A stretch of DNA of 40,771 nt from an uncultured Ruminococcus sp. (lineage in GTDB: Bacteria > Bacillota > Clostridia > Oscillospirales > Ruminococcaceae). Positions within the stretch are counted from its first letter, which is position 1. Each line of letters starts with the position of its first letter. The DNA lies in assembly GCA_937907215.1 (NCBI GenBank), contig CALESG010000010.1:1-40771 (forward strand), written 5' to 3'. The notes under the pieces are model-generated. The model ran no database searches and was not told the origin of the DNA. It saw nothing but the letters and a program-made list of their open reading frames with translations. Below are positions 8,297-15,094 of this stretch, piece by piece. The translations under genes and the position numbers were made by a program.

Positions 8297-8468
8297 GGTA
8301 ACACCGCACAAAGACTGTGCGTAAGATGTGCAGTCAGATTTATTGTCAGATGAAACAAAAAATGCAGTGAATACTTTGTTTATTCACAAGGCTTTTTGTG
8401 AAATATGACAAGAAATATGCAAACAGATGACGTACAGAGCTGTCAGGCAAGCTTCTTGCGGTGTTGCC
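8297..8468. mobile_element. Repeat A, copy 1 (172-base MITE-like element)
   Basis: The element runs from GGTAACACCGCAC to a matching inverted end, GCGGTGTTGCC, and is flanked by TTTA on both sides (8293-8296 and 8469-8472). It is 172 bases long, like copy 2, with about ten differences by eye. It contains the hairpin TTCACAA/TTGTGAA and encodes no transposase. It sits in the murA 5' leader, between promoter and gene. Confidence 0.8.
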
Positions 8469-8497
8469 TTTAATATATTTTGGTTTACACTCTTATT

Positions 8498-8526
8498 ATT
8501 ATACACTACTTTAAAACGTTTGTAAA
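8498..8526 (-). promoter_or_regulatory. Sigma-A promoter of murA
   Basis: On the minus strand TTTACA (8521-8526), a 17-base spacer and TATAAT (8498-8503) make a good promoter about 425 bases upstream of murA. Its start point would fall about 20 bases before repeat A, so the whole element would be transcribed into the murA leader. Confidence 0.7.
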
Positions 8527-8623
8527 GTGATATAGCAAAGCGTTTTTATCAATTTGTTATTTTTTCTAATATACTAATAAATAGCAGTAATAATTTCTAC
8601 ATATTTACAGCATTATTCAGCAT

Positions 8624-9442
8624 TTATTTTTTTGATACTTCACTCCAAGTTGTTATATCAATACTTTCAATAATAATATCTTCCTTAGGTGATGTATAAC
8701 TTGTTTCCGGATCAGCTGCATTTACAACTACAGATGTTATAGCATCAATAGTTTCAAAGCTTTCGTCACCATAAGCCTGACCGAAGATAGTCATTTGCTG
8801 TGAATAATTAGGAACTCCTCCACGCTCAAGAAAAGCATCTGTCACTTCCTTTGCCGACTCATCTATCTTTTCAAGCTCTGATTTTAAGCTGTCATCAAAT
8901 TCAATGGAATTGCACACAAGAAAACGTGTTCCGCAGTAATCATCGGCACTGCCAAAAAGATTGTTCCAAAAGTTTTTGTCATGACCGGTTCGTGGAACAC
9001 ACAATGCTCCACGGAAGGGCCATAAATTAGCAGATGTTTCCACCGGAATATTTTCTTCCGGCGATGCTTCCTGTGAACCGCTGAGTTTTCCAGTATTATC
9101 AGGAGTTCCGGCTGAAAAATAAACACCCTTTTGCACCTGAAATACATATGTTCCGTCATAATAACCTTCTTTTGCAAGCTTTGTGAACTGCTCTACATAA
9201 TTTGGTGCTTCATCAGGATAAAGAACTGCCGTTACATCACCAAGTGTAGTATGAATAACCGCTGTAGGTGCATCATCTTCCGGTTCTTCCAACTGATAAA
9301 GATGAACATATGACATATCCATATAATGATATTGATTCTGTGCACAATATGTGCTGCACGCAAACAAAGTCAGACTAAGAGCAGCAAGAACTACTACCAA
9401 AATAGTCAGTTTTCTTATTCCCGATTTGCTGAGTCTGCTCAT
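8624..9442 (-). CDS. Cyclophilin-type peptidylprolyl isomerase, probable lipoprotein
   Basis: The 272-residue protein starts with a basic, hydrophobic leader ending in the lipobox LFAC (Cys29), so it is probably a lipoprotein folding exported proteins. A cyclophilin fold follows from about residue 60: AVIHTTLGDVTAVLYPDEAPNYV, then FTKLAKEGYYDGTYVFQVQKG, then GALCVPR and GTRFLVCNS. Several positions differ from the E. coli consensus (the usual FHRVI is YVFQV), so isomerase activity may be reduced or altered. The start ATG follows AAGGAG. It lies 13 bases after cysS, as the last gene of the cysE-cysS unit. Confidence 0.85.
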   Translation of the reverse strand: MSRLSKSGIRKLTILVVVLAALSLTLFACSTYCAQNQYHYMDMSYVHLYQLEEPEDDAPTAVIHTTLGDVTAVLYPDEAPNYVEQFTKLAKEGYYDGTYVFQVQKGVYFSAGTPDNTGKLSGSQEASPEENIPVETSANLWPFRGALCVPRTGHDKNFWNNLFGSADDYCGTRFLVCNSIEFDDSLKSELEKIDESAKEVTDAFLERGGVPNYSQQMTIFGQAYGDESFETIDAITSVVVNAADPETSYTSPKEDIIIESIDITTWSEVSKK

Positions 9443-9455
9443 TTTTTAAATCTCC

Positions 9456-10850
9456 TTAAAGCCTTGTAATTTCAGTTCCTTGTCTTGTTTCTTTTATTTG
9501 CCAGCCAAGTGATGCTATCTCATCACGAAGTCTGTCGGCTTCAGCAAAATCTTTTGCCTTTCTTGCCTCGGCTCTCTTCTCTGCAAGAGCTTTTATCTCT
9601 GCCGGGATCTCATCAGCCTTTTTTCTATTATAAAGAATTCCCAAAACATCTGTCATACTGTCAAAAAGCTCTGCACCTGAGAGCAGCTGCTGCTTTGAAA
9701 CGCTGCTGTCCGCACTCATTTTATTTAAATCTCTTGCAAGCTCAAACAAAGCTGTAACGGCATCGGCAGTATTCAAATCCTCATCCATTGCGGATTCAAA
9801 CTGAGCCTTTCTCTTTGCAAATATTTCCTTTGCCTCTGCTGTTATCTCACCATTTGAGGCGGCAGCTGCCGCACGGTCTATCGTATCACGGCAGGGGTAT
9901 AATCTTTCCAGTGAAGATTTGCAGGCATCAAGCAGTTCCTTACAATAATTGATAGGACTTCTGTAATGTGCCTGAACCATCATATAACGAATAACTTCAT
10001 ATCCATATTTTTCGGCAACTTCACGCACAGTAAAGAAATTGCCAAGAGATTTTGACATTTTCTTATTGTCTATATTTATATAGCCATTATGCATCCAGTA
10101 ATTAGAAAACTTCTTTCCGGAAGCGGCTTCACTCTGAGCAATTTCATTTTCATGGTGCGGGAATATAAGATCCTGACCACCACAGTGAATATCAAGAGTT
10201 TCACCAAGATAATGGCTTGACATAGCAGAGCATTCAATATGCCAGCCCGGTCTGCCCTTACCCCATGGCGAATCCCAATAAGGCTCACCCGGTTTTGCAC
10301 TCTTCCAAACAGCAAAGTCAAGCGGATCTTCTTTTATATCATTGACATCAATACGTGCACCAGCCTGTAAGTCTTCGATCGGCTGACCGGAAAGCTTGCC
10401 GTATTCCGGGAATGACCGTGTACGGAAATATACATCACCGTTTTTTTCATAAGCATGACCAGAATCTACAAGTCTTTTTACAATATCAATGATAAGCTCC
10501 ATGCTCTCTGTAACCTTTGGATGAATATCTGCGTCCATTACATTCAGTCCATGAGCATCCTTTTTATATTCAGCAATATATTTTTCAGAAACTTCCGAAG
10601 CAGATACGCCTTCTTCATTAGCACGGCGAATTATCTTATCATCAACATCAGTGAAATTTTGAACATATGTCACATCGTAACCTTTATATTTAAGATAACG
10701 GCGAAGAACATCGAATGAGCATATAGGTCGTGCATTTCCTATATGGATATAATTATATACAGTAGGTCCACAAGCATAAATACGTATATGATCTTTCTCC
10801 ATAGGCACAAGCTCTTCGATTTTTCTTGACATTGTATTATAAATCTTCAT
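9456..10850 (-). CDS. cysS: Cysteinyl-tRNA synthetase
   Basis: CysS charges tRNA-Cys. At 464 residues the protein is full length for this class I synthetase. The zinc-binding Cys27 (YACGPTVYNYIHIGNARP), the HIGH signature as HIGN (residues 36-39), the zinc/substrate region GWHIECSAMS with HCGGQDLIFPHHENE, and KKMSKSLGNF near residue 265 are all present. The C-terminal anticodon-binding region ends in the usual AKDFAEADRLRDEI helix. It follows cysE by 15 bases, behind a shared T-box leader, so the operon couples cysteine synthesis and tRNA charging to the level of uncharged tRNA-Cys. Confidence 0.98.
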   Translation of the reverse strand: MKIYNTMSRKIEELVPMEKDHIRIYACGPTVYNYIHIGNARPICSFDVLRRYLKYKGYDVTYVQNFTDVDDKIIRRANEEGVSASEVSEKYIAEYKKDAHGLNVMDADIHPKVTESMELIIDIVKRLVDSGHAYEKNGDVYFRTRSFPEYGKLSGQPIEDLQAGARIDVNDIKEDPLDFAVWKSAKPGEPYWDSPWGKGRPGWHIECSAMSSHYLGETLDIHCGGQDLIFPHHENEIAQSEAASGKKFSNYWMHNGYINIDNKKMSKSLGNFFTVREVAEKYGYEVIRYMMVQAHYRSPINYCKELLDACKSSLERLYPCRDTIDRAAAAASNGEITAEAKEIFAKRKAQFESAMDEDLNTADAVTALFELARDLNKMSADSSVSKQQLLSGAELFDSMTDVLGILYNRKKADEIPAEIKALAEKRAEARKAKDFAEADRLRDEIASLGWQIKETRQGTEITRL

Positions 10851-10865
10851 GTCTTTATCTCTCCC

Positions 10866-11543
10866 TTACTTTTTGTCATTATTATTATCATCGTTTCCCA
10901 TCTCATATTGATGTTCAAGGAAATCGACTTCTGTTTTAAGCTGACGCATACCGCAGCGAAGCTCATCAATATCCTGCATAGTAAGATCCGGATAATGAAT
11001 CTGGTCAAGATCTTGTTCAACCTTTACACCATTTCTAACTGCCACACGTGCCGGAACCCCAACAGCTGTACAATTTTTTGGAATGTCTTTAAGCACAACA
11101 GCGTTTGCTGCGACTTTTACATTGTCACCGATCTCAATAGGACCCAATACCTTTGCACCTGCACCTACCATAACATTATTGCCAAGTGTAGGGTGACGTT
11201 TGCCCTTATCCTTACCAGTACCGCCCAGCGTTACACCTTGATACAAAAGACAGTTGTCACCTATTATAGTTGTTTCTCCAATAACTACACCCATTCCATG
11301 ATCTATGAAAAGTCCCTTTCCTATCTCAGCACCGGGATGTATTTCGATTCCGGTTTTATGACGTGACCGCTGTGAGATAATACGTGCAAGTGTAAACATC
11401 TTATGCTTATAAAGCCAATGTGCCTTACGATAACTTCTTACAGCTTTAAGTCCTGAATAAGTGAGGATTATTTCAATGCTGCTTCTTGCAGCAGGGTCTT
11501 TTTCCTTAACGACAGCAATATCTTCCCTAAGCTTACGGAACAA
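10866..11543 (-). CDS. cysE: Serine O-acetyltransferase
   Basis: CysE acetylates L-serine with acetyl-CoA, the step before O-acetylserine sulfhydrylase in cysteine synthesis. A helical N-terminal part precedes a left-handed beta-helix of hexapeptide repeats, with the signatures HPGAEIGKGLFIDHGMGVVI, GVTLGGTGKDKGKRHPTLG and GAGAKVLGPIEIGDN. I chose the TTG at 11543 (LFRKLRED.., 225 residues) because AAAGGTGG lies 7 bases before it. An in-frame ATG at 11561 would add six residues, but that codon straddles the edge of repeat A and has no ribosome site. It is the first gene of a cysE-cysS-isomerase operon. Repeat A is inserted only 6 bases upstream of its ribosome site. Confidence 0.95.
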   Translation of the reverse strand: MFRKLREDIAVVKEKDPAARSSIEIILTYSGLKAVRSYRKAHWLYKHKMFTLARIISQRSRHKTGIEIHPGAEIGKGLFIDHGMGVVIGETTIIGDNCLLYQGVTLGGTGKDKGKRHPTLGNNVMVGAGAKVLGPIEIGDNVKVAANAVVLKDIPKNCTAVGVPARVAVRNGVKVEQDLDQIHYPDLTMQDIDELRCGMRQLKTEVDFLEHQYEMGNDDNNNDKK

Positions 11544-11564
11544 AAAAGCACCACCTTTCATTTA

Positions 11565-11736
11565 GGTAACACCGCACAAAGACTGTGCGTCAGATGTGCA
11601 GTCAGATTTATTGTCAGATGAAACAAAAAATGCAGTGAATACTTTGTGTATTCACGAGGCTTCTTGTGAAATATGACAAGAAATATGCAAACAGATGACG
11701 TACAGAGCCGTAAGGCGAGATTTGTGCGGTGTTGCC
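11565..11736. mobile_element. Repeat A, copy 2 (172-base MITE-like element)
   Basis: It has the same 172-base length, ends and TTTA flanks (11561-11564 and 11737-11740) as copy 1 and lies in the same orientation. By eye it differs from copy 1 at about ten positions, six of them in the last 35 bases. It lies between the T-box terminator and the cysE ribosome site, so it is transcribed only when the T-box reads through. Confidence 0.82.
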
Positions 11737-11762
11737 TTTACAGTAAGAAAATGGCAATAAAT

Positions 11763-11805
11763 AAAAAAAGCCTCTGGAAATGCAAAAAAGCATTTATCCA
11801 GAGGC
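11763..11805 (-). terminator. Terminator of the Cys T-box
   Basis: On the minus strand GCCTCTGG and CCAGAGGC (11770-11805), extended by AAATGC/GCATTT, form a long stem followed by a run of seven T. It lies directly after the T-box motif, which is the expected arrangement for attenuation by uncharged tRNA. Confidence 0.92.
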
Positions 11806-12068
11806 GGCAAAACAAGCCACGGTTCCACTCTGATTTATCACTCAAAAAGCCTTTAACGCTGGCTTTGCGGGTATATATACACAACAGCACAATCTGCCTT
11901 CCATATACCGACTGACAGCCGCACTTCACATCGAAAACGCATATCGTCACACCAAACCGATACTCTCTGAACCGCTTTTACAATGCTACTCTGACTGCTA
12001 CATCTTTTTTATAATTACACATTTTATAATTATAATGTATACTGAATGATTTTTATCATTCACACACT
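11763..12068 (-). promoter_or_regulatory. T-box leader (tRNA-Cys responsive) of cysE-cysS
   Basis: The leader has the T-box core GAGTGGAACCGTGG (11817-11830, minus) just before the terminator. Upstream stem I features are an AGAGAG motif near 11965 and an AGTA element. A Cys codon TGC is found at 11921-11923 in the context GTGAAGTGCGG, a plausible specifier; a second TGC at 11939-11941 is an alternative. The genes it controls, cysE and cysS, support a Cys specificity. Confidence 0.88.
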
Positions 12069-12074
12069 ACTATA

Positions 12075-12103
12075 ATTATATGCAAACTTTTCCTTTTTGT
12101 CAA
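12075..12103 (-). promoter_or_regulatory. Consensus sigma-A promoter of the cysE operon
   Basis: On the minus strand TTGACA (12098-12103), exactly 17 bases, then TATAAT (12075-12080). The transcript would begin near 12068 and pass through a GAATGAT/ATCATTC hairpin and the T-box. Confidence 0.88.
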
Positions 12104-12178
12104 GACGATTGAATAAAATATTTTAGGTTATTTACTCACATTATGTAATACTAATCATAGCACAAATCAAAATACAAA

Positions 12179-12247
12179 AAATTCCGCTGCCAGATCTGAG
12201 ATCATCTTAAAAAGACGATTTTCCAGTTCTAAATCCAGCGGAATTTT
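12179..12247 (-). terminator. Probable terminator after spoVT
   Basis: On the minus strand AATTCCGCTGG and CAGCGGAATT are paired arms about 45 bases apart and are followed by TTTTTTGTATTTTG. The long loop contains smaller self-complementary parts. Confidence 0.65.
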
Positions 12248-12263
12248 ATTTGATTATATTATC

Positions 12264-12803
12264 CTAAAGTTCAATTTGTTTGCCCAAGAATTGTGATGCC
12301 GCCTGTATAAGCGTTTTTTGACTTTCGCTAAGAATATTATCACTTCCGTTATCAAGAAATGCCACCGCACCGGTCACATCGCCTGAGGAAATGATCGGCA
12401 GACAAGCTACCGCTCCTTTGTCAACGCCTTCAGCCGGAATAAATGAACAGTGTTCATTATCACAATAATACTGTCTGCGATTCTCCATAAGCTCTTCAAG
12501 CTCCGGTGATACACGTCTTGCATTCCATTCCTTCTTTGCTGCTCCGGAAATGGAAATAACATGATCTCTGTCAAATACAGCAACCGGACAGCCGGACAGC
12601 TTGTGCATAATATCTGCAACCTGTGCTGCATTTTCACTTATTTCGCCTATGGGAGAATATTTTTTGAAAATTACCTCACCATCAGTGTTGGTATAAATTT
12701 CAAGAGGATCGCCCTCACGGATACGCATTGTTCTGCGAATTTCCTTTGGGATAACAACACGACCTAGATCGTCGATTCGTCTTACGATACCCGTAGCTTT
12801 CAT
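12264..12803 (-). CDS. spoVT: Stage V sporulation protein T, AbrB-family regulator
   Basis: SpoVT is a DNA-binding regulator of late forespore (sigma-G) genes in endospore formers. The N-terminal AbrB/SpoVT swapped-hairpin domain (residues 1-50: KATGIVRRIDDLGRVVIPKE, IRRTMRIREGDPLEIY) is followed by a GAF-like domain (about 55-179). The 179-residue length and both domains match B. subtilis SpoVT; plain AbrB lacks the GAF half. The start ATG follows ACGGAGG. It is a single gene with a sigma-G-like promoter upstream and a terminator behind, and it implies that the organism can sporulate. Confidence 0.95.
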   Translation of the reverse strand: MKATGIVRRIDDLGRVVIPKEIRRTMRIREGDPLEIYTNTDGEVIFKKYSPIGEISENAAQVADIMHKLSGCPVAVFDRDHVISISGAAKKEWNARRVSPELEELMENRRQYYCDNEHCSFIPAEGVDKGAVACLPIISSGDVTGAVAFLDNGSDNILSESQKTLIQAASQFLGKQIEL

Positions 12804-12839
12804 TTTTTACTACCTCCGTAAAATTTCGGTTTGTGGAAA

Positions 12840-12868
12840 TAGTATGTGCAATGCTTGTCATAATATGC
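12840..12868 (-). promoter_or_regulatory. Sigma-G-like promoter of spoVT
   Basis: On the minus strand GCATA (12864-12868), 17 bases, then CATACTA (12840-12846). This fits the forespore sigma-G consensus (G-ATR, 17-18 bases, CAT..TA) and no sigma-A promoter is visible here. B. subtilis spoVT is also read by sigma-G. Confidence 0.62.
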
Positions 12869-12903
12869 GAATCTGCCAAGGGAAATAATGGCATTATAAA
12901 ATC

Positions 12904-12979
12904 AAAGCTTGTTTAGGCACCACCGCATAAAGACTGTGCGGTGGTGCCTTTACATAAAATCATTTTGTAAACAAGCTTT
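12904..12979 (-). terminator. Hairpin after the ydjH-like gene, split by a short repeat A
   Basis: AAAGCTTGTTTA (12904-12915) and TAAACAAGCTTT (about 12968-12979) are perfect 12-base inverted arms just beyond the ydjH-like stop. On the minus strand they are followed by GATTTTAT, a weak T-rich tail. The 33-base repeat A derivative with its TTTA duplication sits inside; without it the hairpin loop would be only about 15 bases. Confidence 0.6.
12916..12948. mobile_element. Repeat A, copy 3 (33-base deletion derivative)
   Basis: It reads GGCACCACCGCA, nine bases, then TGCGGTGGTGCC, a perfect 12-base inverted repeat, flanked by TTTA (12912-12915 and 12949-12952). Its first 22 bases match the start of copies 1 and 2 through AAAGACTGTGCG, then jump to the right end. 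This is as expected if the interior was lost between two GTGCG repeats. Both arms changed in a matched way relative to the full copies (ACACC to CCACC with GGTGT to GGTGG). Confidence 0.78.
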
Positions 12980-12998
12980 AAAATTTATTTTTATAAGT

Positions 12999-13943
12999 TT
13001 ATCGGTGATTTCCGCCGCCGCCGCCGCCACTGCTCGTGCTTCCGCCACCGCCGCCGCCGCCGCCGCTGCTGCTGCTGCTGCTCGTTTCCCTTTTTGTACG
13101 TATCTGATACTTTCTTATAAACACATCAGATCTCTGATTAAAATTCATATTCTCAGAACGTATATAATGCAAACTGGAAGGTGCTGTTTTAAATTTATAA
13201 TGGCTCTTTATACAGAAAAATGTTATAATAGAAACAATAAATGAAACAACAAGACCTATTAAAAGTCCCATTCCCCAATTCTTAGGTCGGCTGTTACTTT
13301 GTTTAAGCTCTCCTTTAGAATTCATAGTTATATATTTATCCGTATCTGCAACATAAAAATATTTTAAATCTGAAGCGCCCTTATCGTAATAGTGTTCAAG
13401 ACCATCAAGGAATTTCCCTACCGCAGTATACGGGTCTTCGTCACCTCGTGGAAGATACGGATTCATAGTACTGAAAATTGCCGAAATACGATCCTCGGCA
13501 TCATCATATTCACTAGAATAATAAAATCTTGCACGATTTCTTGTGTATATGAAGTCATATGGTGCATAACTAGTATCACCATGTCCTGCCAAATCGAGAT
13601 AAAGCACAACACTATCGGCATCTTTGTCATAATTATCAAGGCATACCTCTTCACAAAACATCTGCGTATTACGGTCACTTCCACCAATAGCATTTCCGCT
13701 TACGAAAACAAGTACATTCATGTCGATATATTCAGCCGTATCCTGAACATCATCTGTAAGAGAAGTTATCTCGTCATCACTTAGCATACCGGAAGTATCA
13801 AGAACAATACTTTCCTGCGGATCTACAGGAATATCCGGAACAAGCGCTTTCTCTCCGACAGAGCAGCCAAAAAGCGACATGCTGCTGCAAAGGACAAGCG
13901 AACTTATAAGAAGCTTCGCTGCAGATCTCAATATTTTCATCAT
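12999..13943 (-). CDS. YdjH-like lipoprotein with TPM domain and Gly-rich tail
   Basis: It starts at ATG 13943 (AGGAGG 9 bases before, 4-base overlap with the preceding stop), giving 314 residues. A signal peptide ends at the lipobox LFGC. A TPM domain follows (VLDTSGMLSDDEITSLTDDV onward, through MNVLVFVSG and DSVVLYLDLAGHGD). A membrane segment (WGMGLLIGLVVSFIVSIITF) comes next, and the tail is a run of Ser then Gly residues, as in other TPM membrane proteins. It matches B. subtilis YdjH by domain and gene order. In B. subtilis YdjG and YdjH help bring PspA to the membrane. The Ser/Gly tail is encoded by triplet microsatellites (about 13009-13083) that could vary in length. Confidence 0.82.
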   Translation of the reverse strand: MMKILRSAAKLLISSLVLCSSMSLFGCSVGEKALVPDIPVDPQESIVLDTSGMLSDDEITSLTDDVQDTAEYIDMNVLVFVSGNAIGGSDRNTQMFCEEVCLDNYDKDADSVVLYLDLAGHGDTSYAPYDFIYTRNRARFYYSSEYDDAEDRISAIFSTMNPYLPRGDEDPYTAVGKFLDGLEHYYDKGASDLKYFYVADTDKYITMNSKGELKQSNSRPKNWGMGLLIGLVVSFIVSIITFFCIKSHYKFKTAPSSLHYIRSENMNFNQRSDVFIRKYQIRTKRETSSSSSSGGGGGGGGSTSSGGGGGGNHR

Positions 13944-15046
13944 GACAGCATACCTCCTATAATTGTAACGATTACAGCAATTACTGCAAACAGTCCTGCA
14001 CAAAATCCCAAAAGCCTTCTAATGCTAAGCGGAGGTGTGCCGGCAAGCTTGCCTGTTTGTGCATTCATTGCAAAACTATATGTCTTTCCCTTGTACTGAT
14101 ATGTCATAAACCATACCGGCATAAGAGCATATTCACGGTCTACTTTTTTGTAATATACATTCATGTTTTCAGCTTTTGTAGTGCTGTATCCATTAAGTGT
14201 TTCATGCACCTTTTGCTTACAGCCGTCATTTATTCGTTCTTTAGCACGGCTTACTACCTGTTCCCAATCCAAATCATACTTTTCAGCCATGAAACCGCTT
14301 AAATACTGCATCGAAAATCCACGCATTTCCTTGTAATTATAAGGCTCTATAGCATCCATAAGTGCATCTTCGATCTTACTTGCACCATCTGTAGGTACTC
14401 TTTCAAACGGAATCTCGCCTTTTCTTTTAACAGCAAATTCACTTACTTCAGTAATATCATAGTTACCGGATGTCCAGTGACGCTTTTTTTCACCTATACA
14501 CGAAAAATCCACATTAGCAGTACAGCTTGTAAGCCAAAACGGAACATATACACCGCTCATTTTTTCAAGCTGCTGTTTTGATTTAAAATCTCTTGGCAAA
14601 AACCATTTCTTCTTGCACCATGCCTTAAAACCAATTTCGGCTTTTTCTCTTGTAATTGCAAAAGGAATTACAGATTTCGGCTTATACTTTCCCGAAAGTC
14701 TTCCTGCAAGAACTACAGGGTTGTGACAATAATAGCAAAAAGAGGCTGCTGTAGTATCATCAGCAATTATCTGAGCACCGCATGAATCGCAAGTGTAGAG
14801 CTTTGTATGTTCGGCGAATTCATTATCATCATCTATATCCGCAAAATCATTCTCATCTTCAATAGTCTGAACATCCGGATCCGCACTTTCTTCAGCCATC
14901 TTATTGACTTCTTCATACATTTTAGCGATTTCCGCTTCTTCAAAGAAACTTCCACAATAATCACAGCCGAATTTTTGCTGTTCCGGTTTGAAAACCAATT
15001 CACCGCCGCAATATGGACATTTATACTGTACTGCGTTCAAAAACAT
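13940..15046 (-). CDS. YdjG-like protein with two zinc ribbons and C-terminal membrane helix
   Basis: This 368-residue protein has two Cys4 zinc ribbons: C10/C13 with C28/C31, and C86/C89 with C104/C107, separated by an acidic stretch rich in Asp and Glu. A large middle domain of unknown fold follows, and one C-terminal membrane segment (LLGFCAGLFAVIAVIVTIIG). Domain layout and position between SPFH and TPM genes match B. subtilis YdjG. The start could be the ATG at 15046 or the TTG two codons later (15040), which has better spacing from AAAGGAC; the effect is two residues. It overlaps the TPM gene by 4 bases and lies 48 bases after the SPFH gene. Confidence 0.85.
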   Translation of the reverse strand: MFLNAVQYKCPYCGGELVFKPEQQKFGCDYCGSFFEEAEIAKMYEEVNKMAEESADPDVQTIEDENDFADIDDDNEFAEHTKLYTCDSCGAQIIADDTTAASFCYYCHNPVVLAGRLSGKYKPKSVIPFAITREKAEIGFKAWCKKKWFLPRDFKSKQQLEKMSGVYVPFWLTSCTANVDFSCIGEKKRHWTSGNYDITEVSEFAVKRKGEIPFERVPTDGASKIEDALMDAIEPYNYKEMRGFSMQYLSGFMAEKYDLDWEQVVSRAKERINDGCKQKVHETLNGYSTTKAENMNVYYKKVDREYALMPVWFMTYQYKGKTYSFAMNAQTGKLAGTPPLSIRRLLGFCAGLFAVIAVIVTIIGGMLS

Positions 15047-15094
15047 CAGTCCTTTCTGTTTTTAGTATAGACTTAAGGCAATATTGCCTTGATT

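Larger units (their letters stand above)
8075..8623 (-). other. Gene-free murA leader and upstream region
   Basis: These 549 bases contain the murA promoter, repeat A copy 1, the 8097-8135 inverted repeat and an AATGAT/ATCATT hairpin just beside the element (about 8263-8292). No open frame in it looks real. I saw no strong terminator for the peptidylprolyl isomerase gene, which ends at 8624. Confidence 0.6.

Noticed and set aside
8297..8468. Repeat A as a CRISPR array or known riboswitch
   Set aside because: There are no spacers or regular repeat units, the copies are dispersed, and none of the riboswitch cores I know is present; TTTA flanks and inverted ends favour an inserted element.
11673..11915. 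An 80-residue plus-strand frame in and after repeat A copy 2
   Set aside because: It runs through the repeat, the T-box terminator and the T-box on the wrong strand, and the equivalent frame is not kept in copy 1.
12909..13244. A 111-residue frame opposite the TPM gene with Ala runs
   Set aside because: It is the antisense reading of the triplet repeats that encode the Gly/Ser tail, and has no ribosome site.
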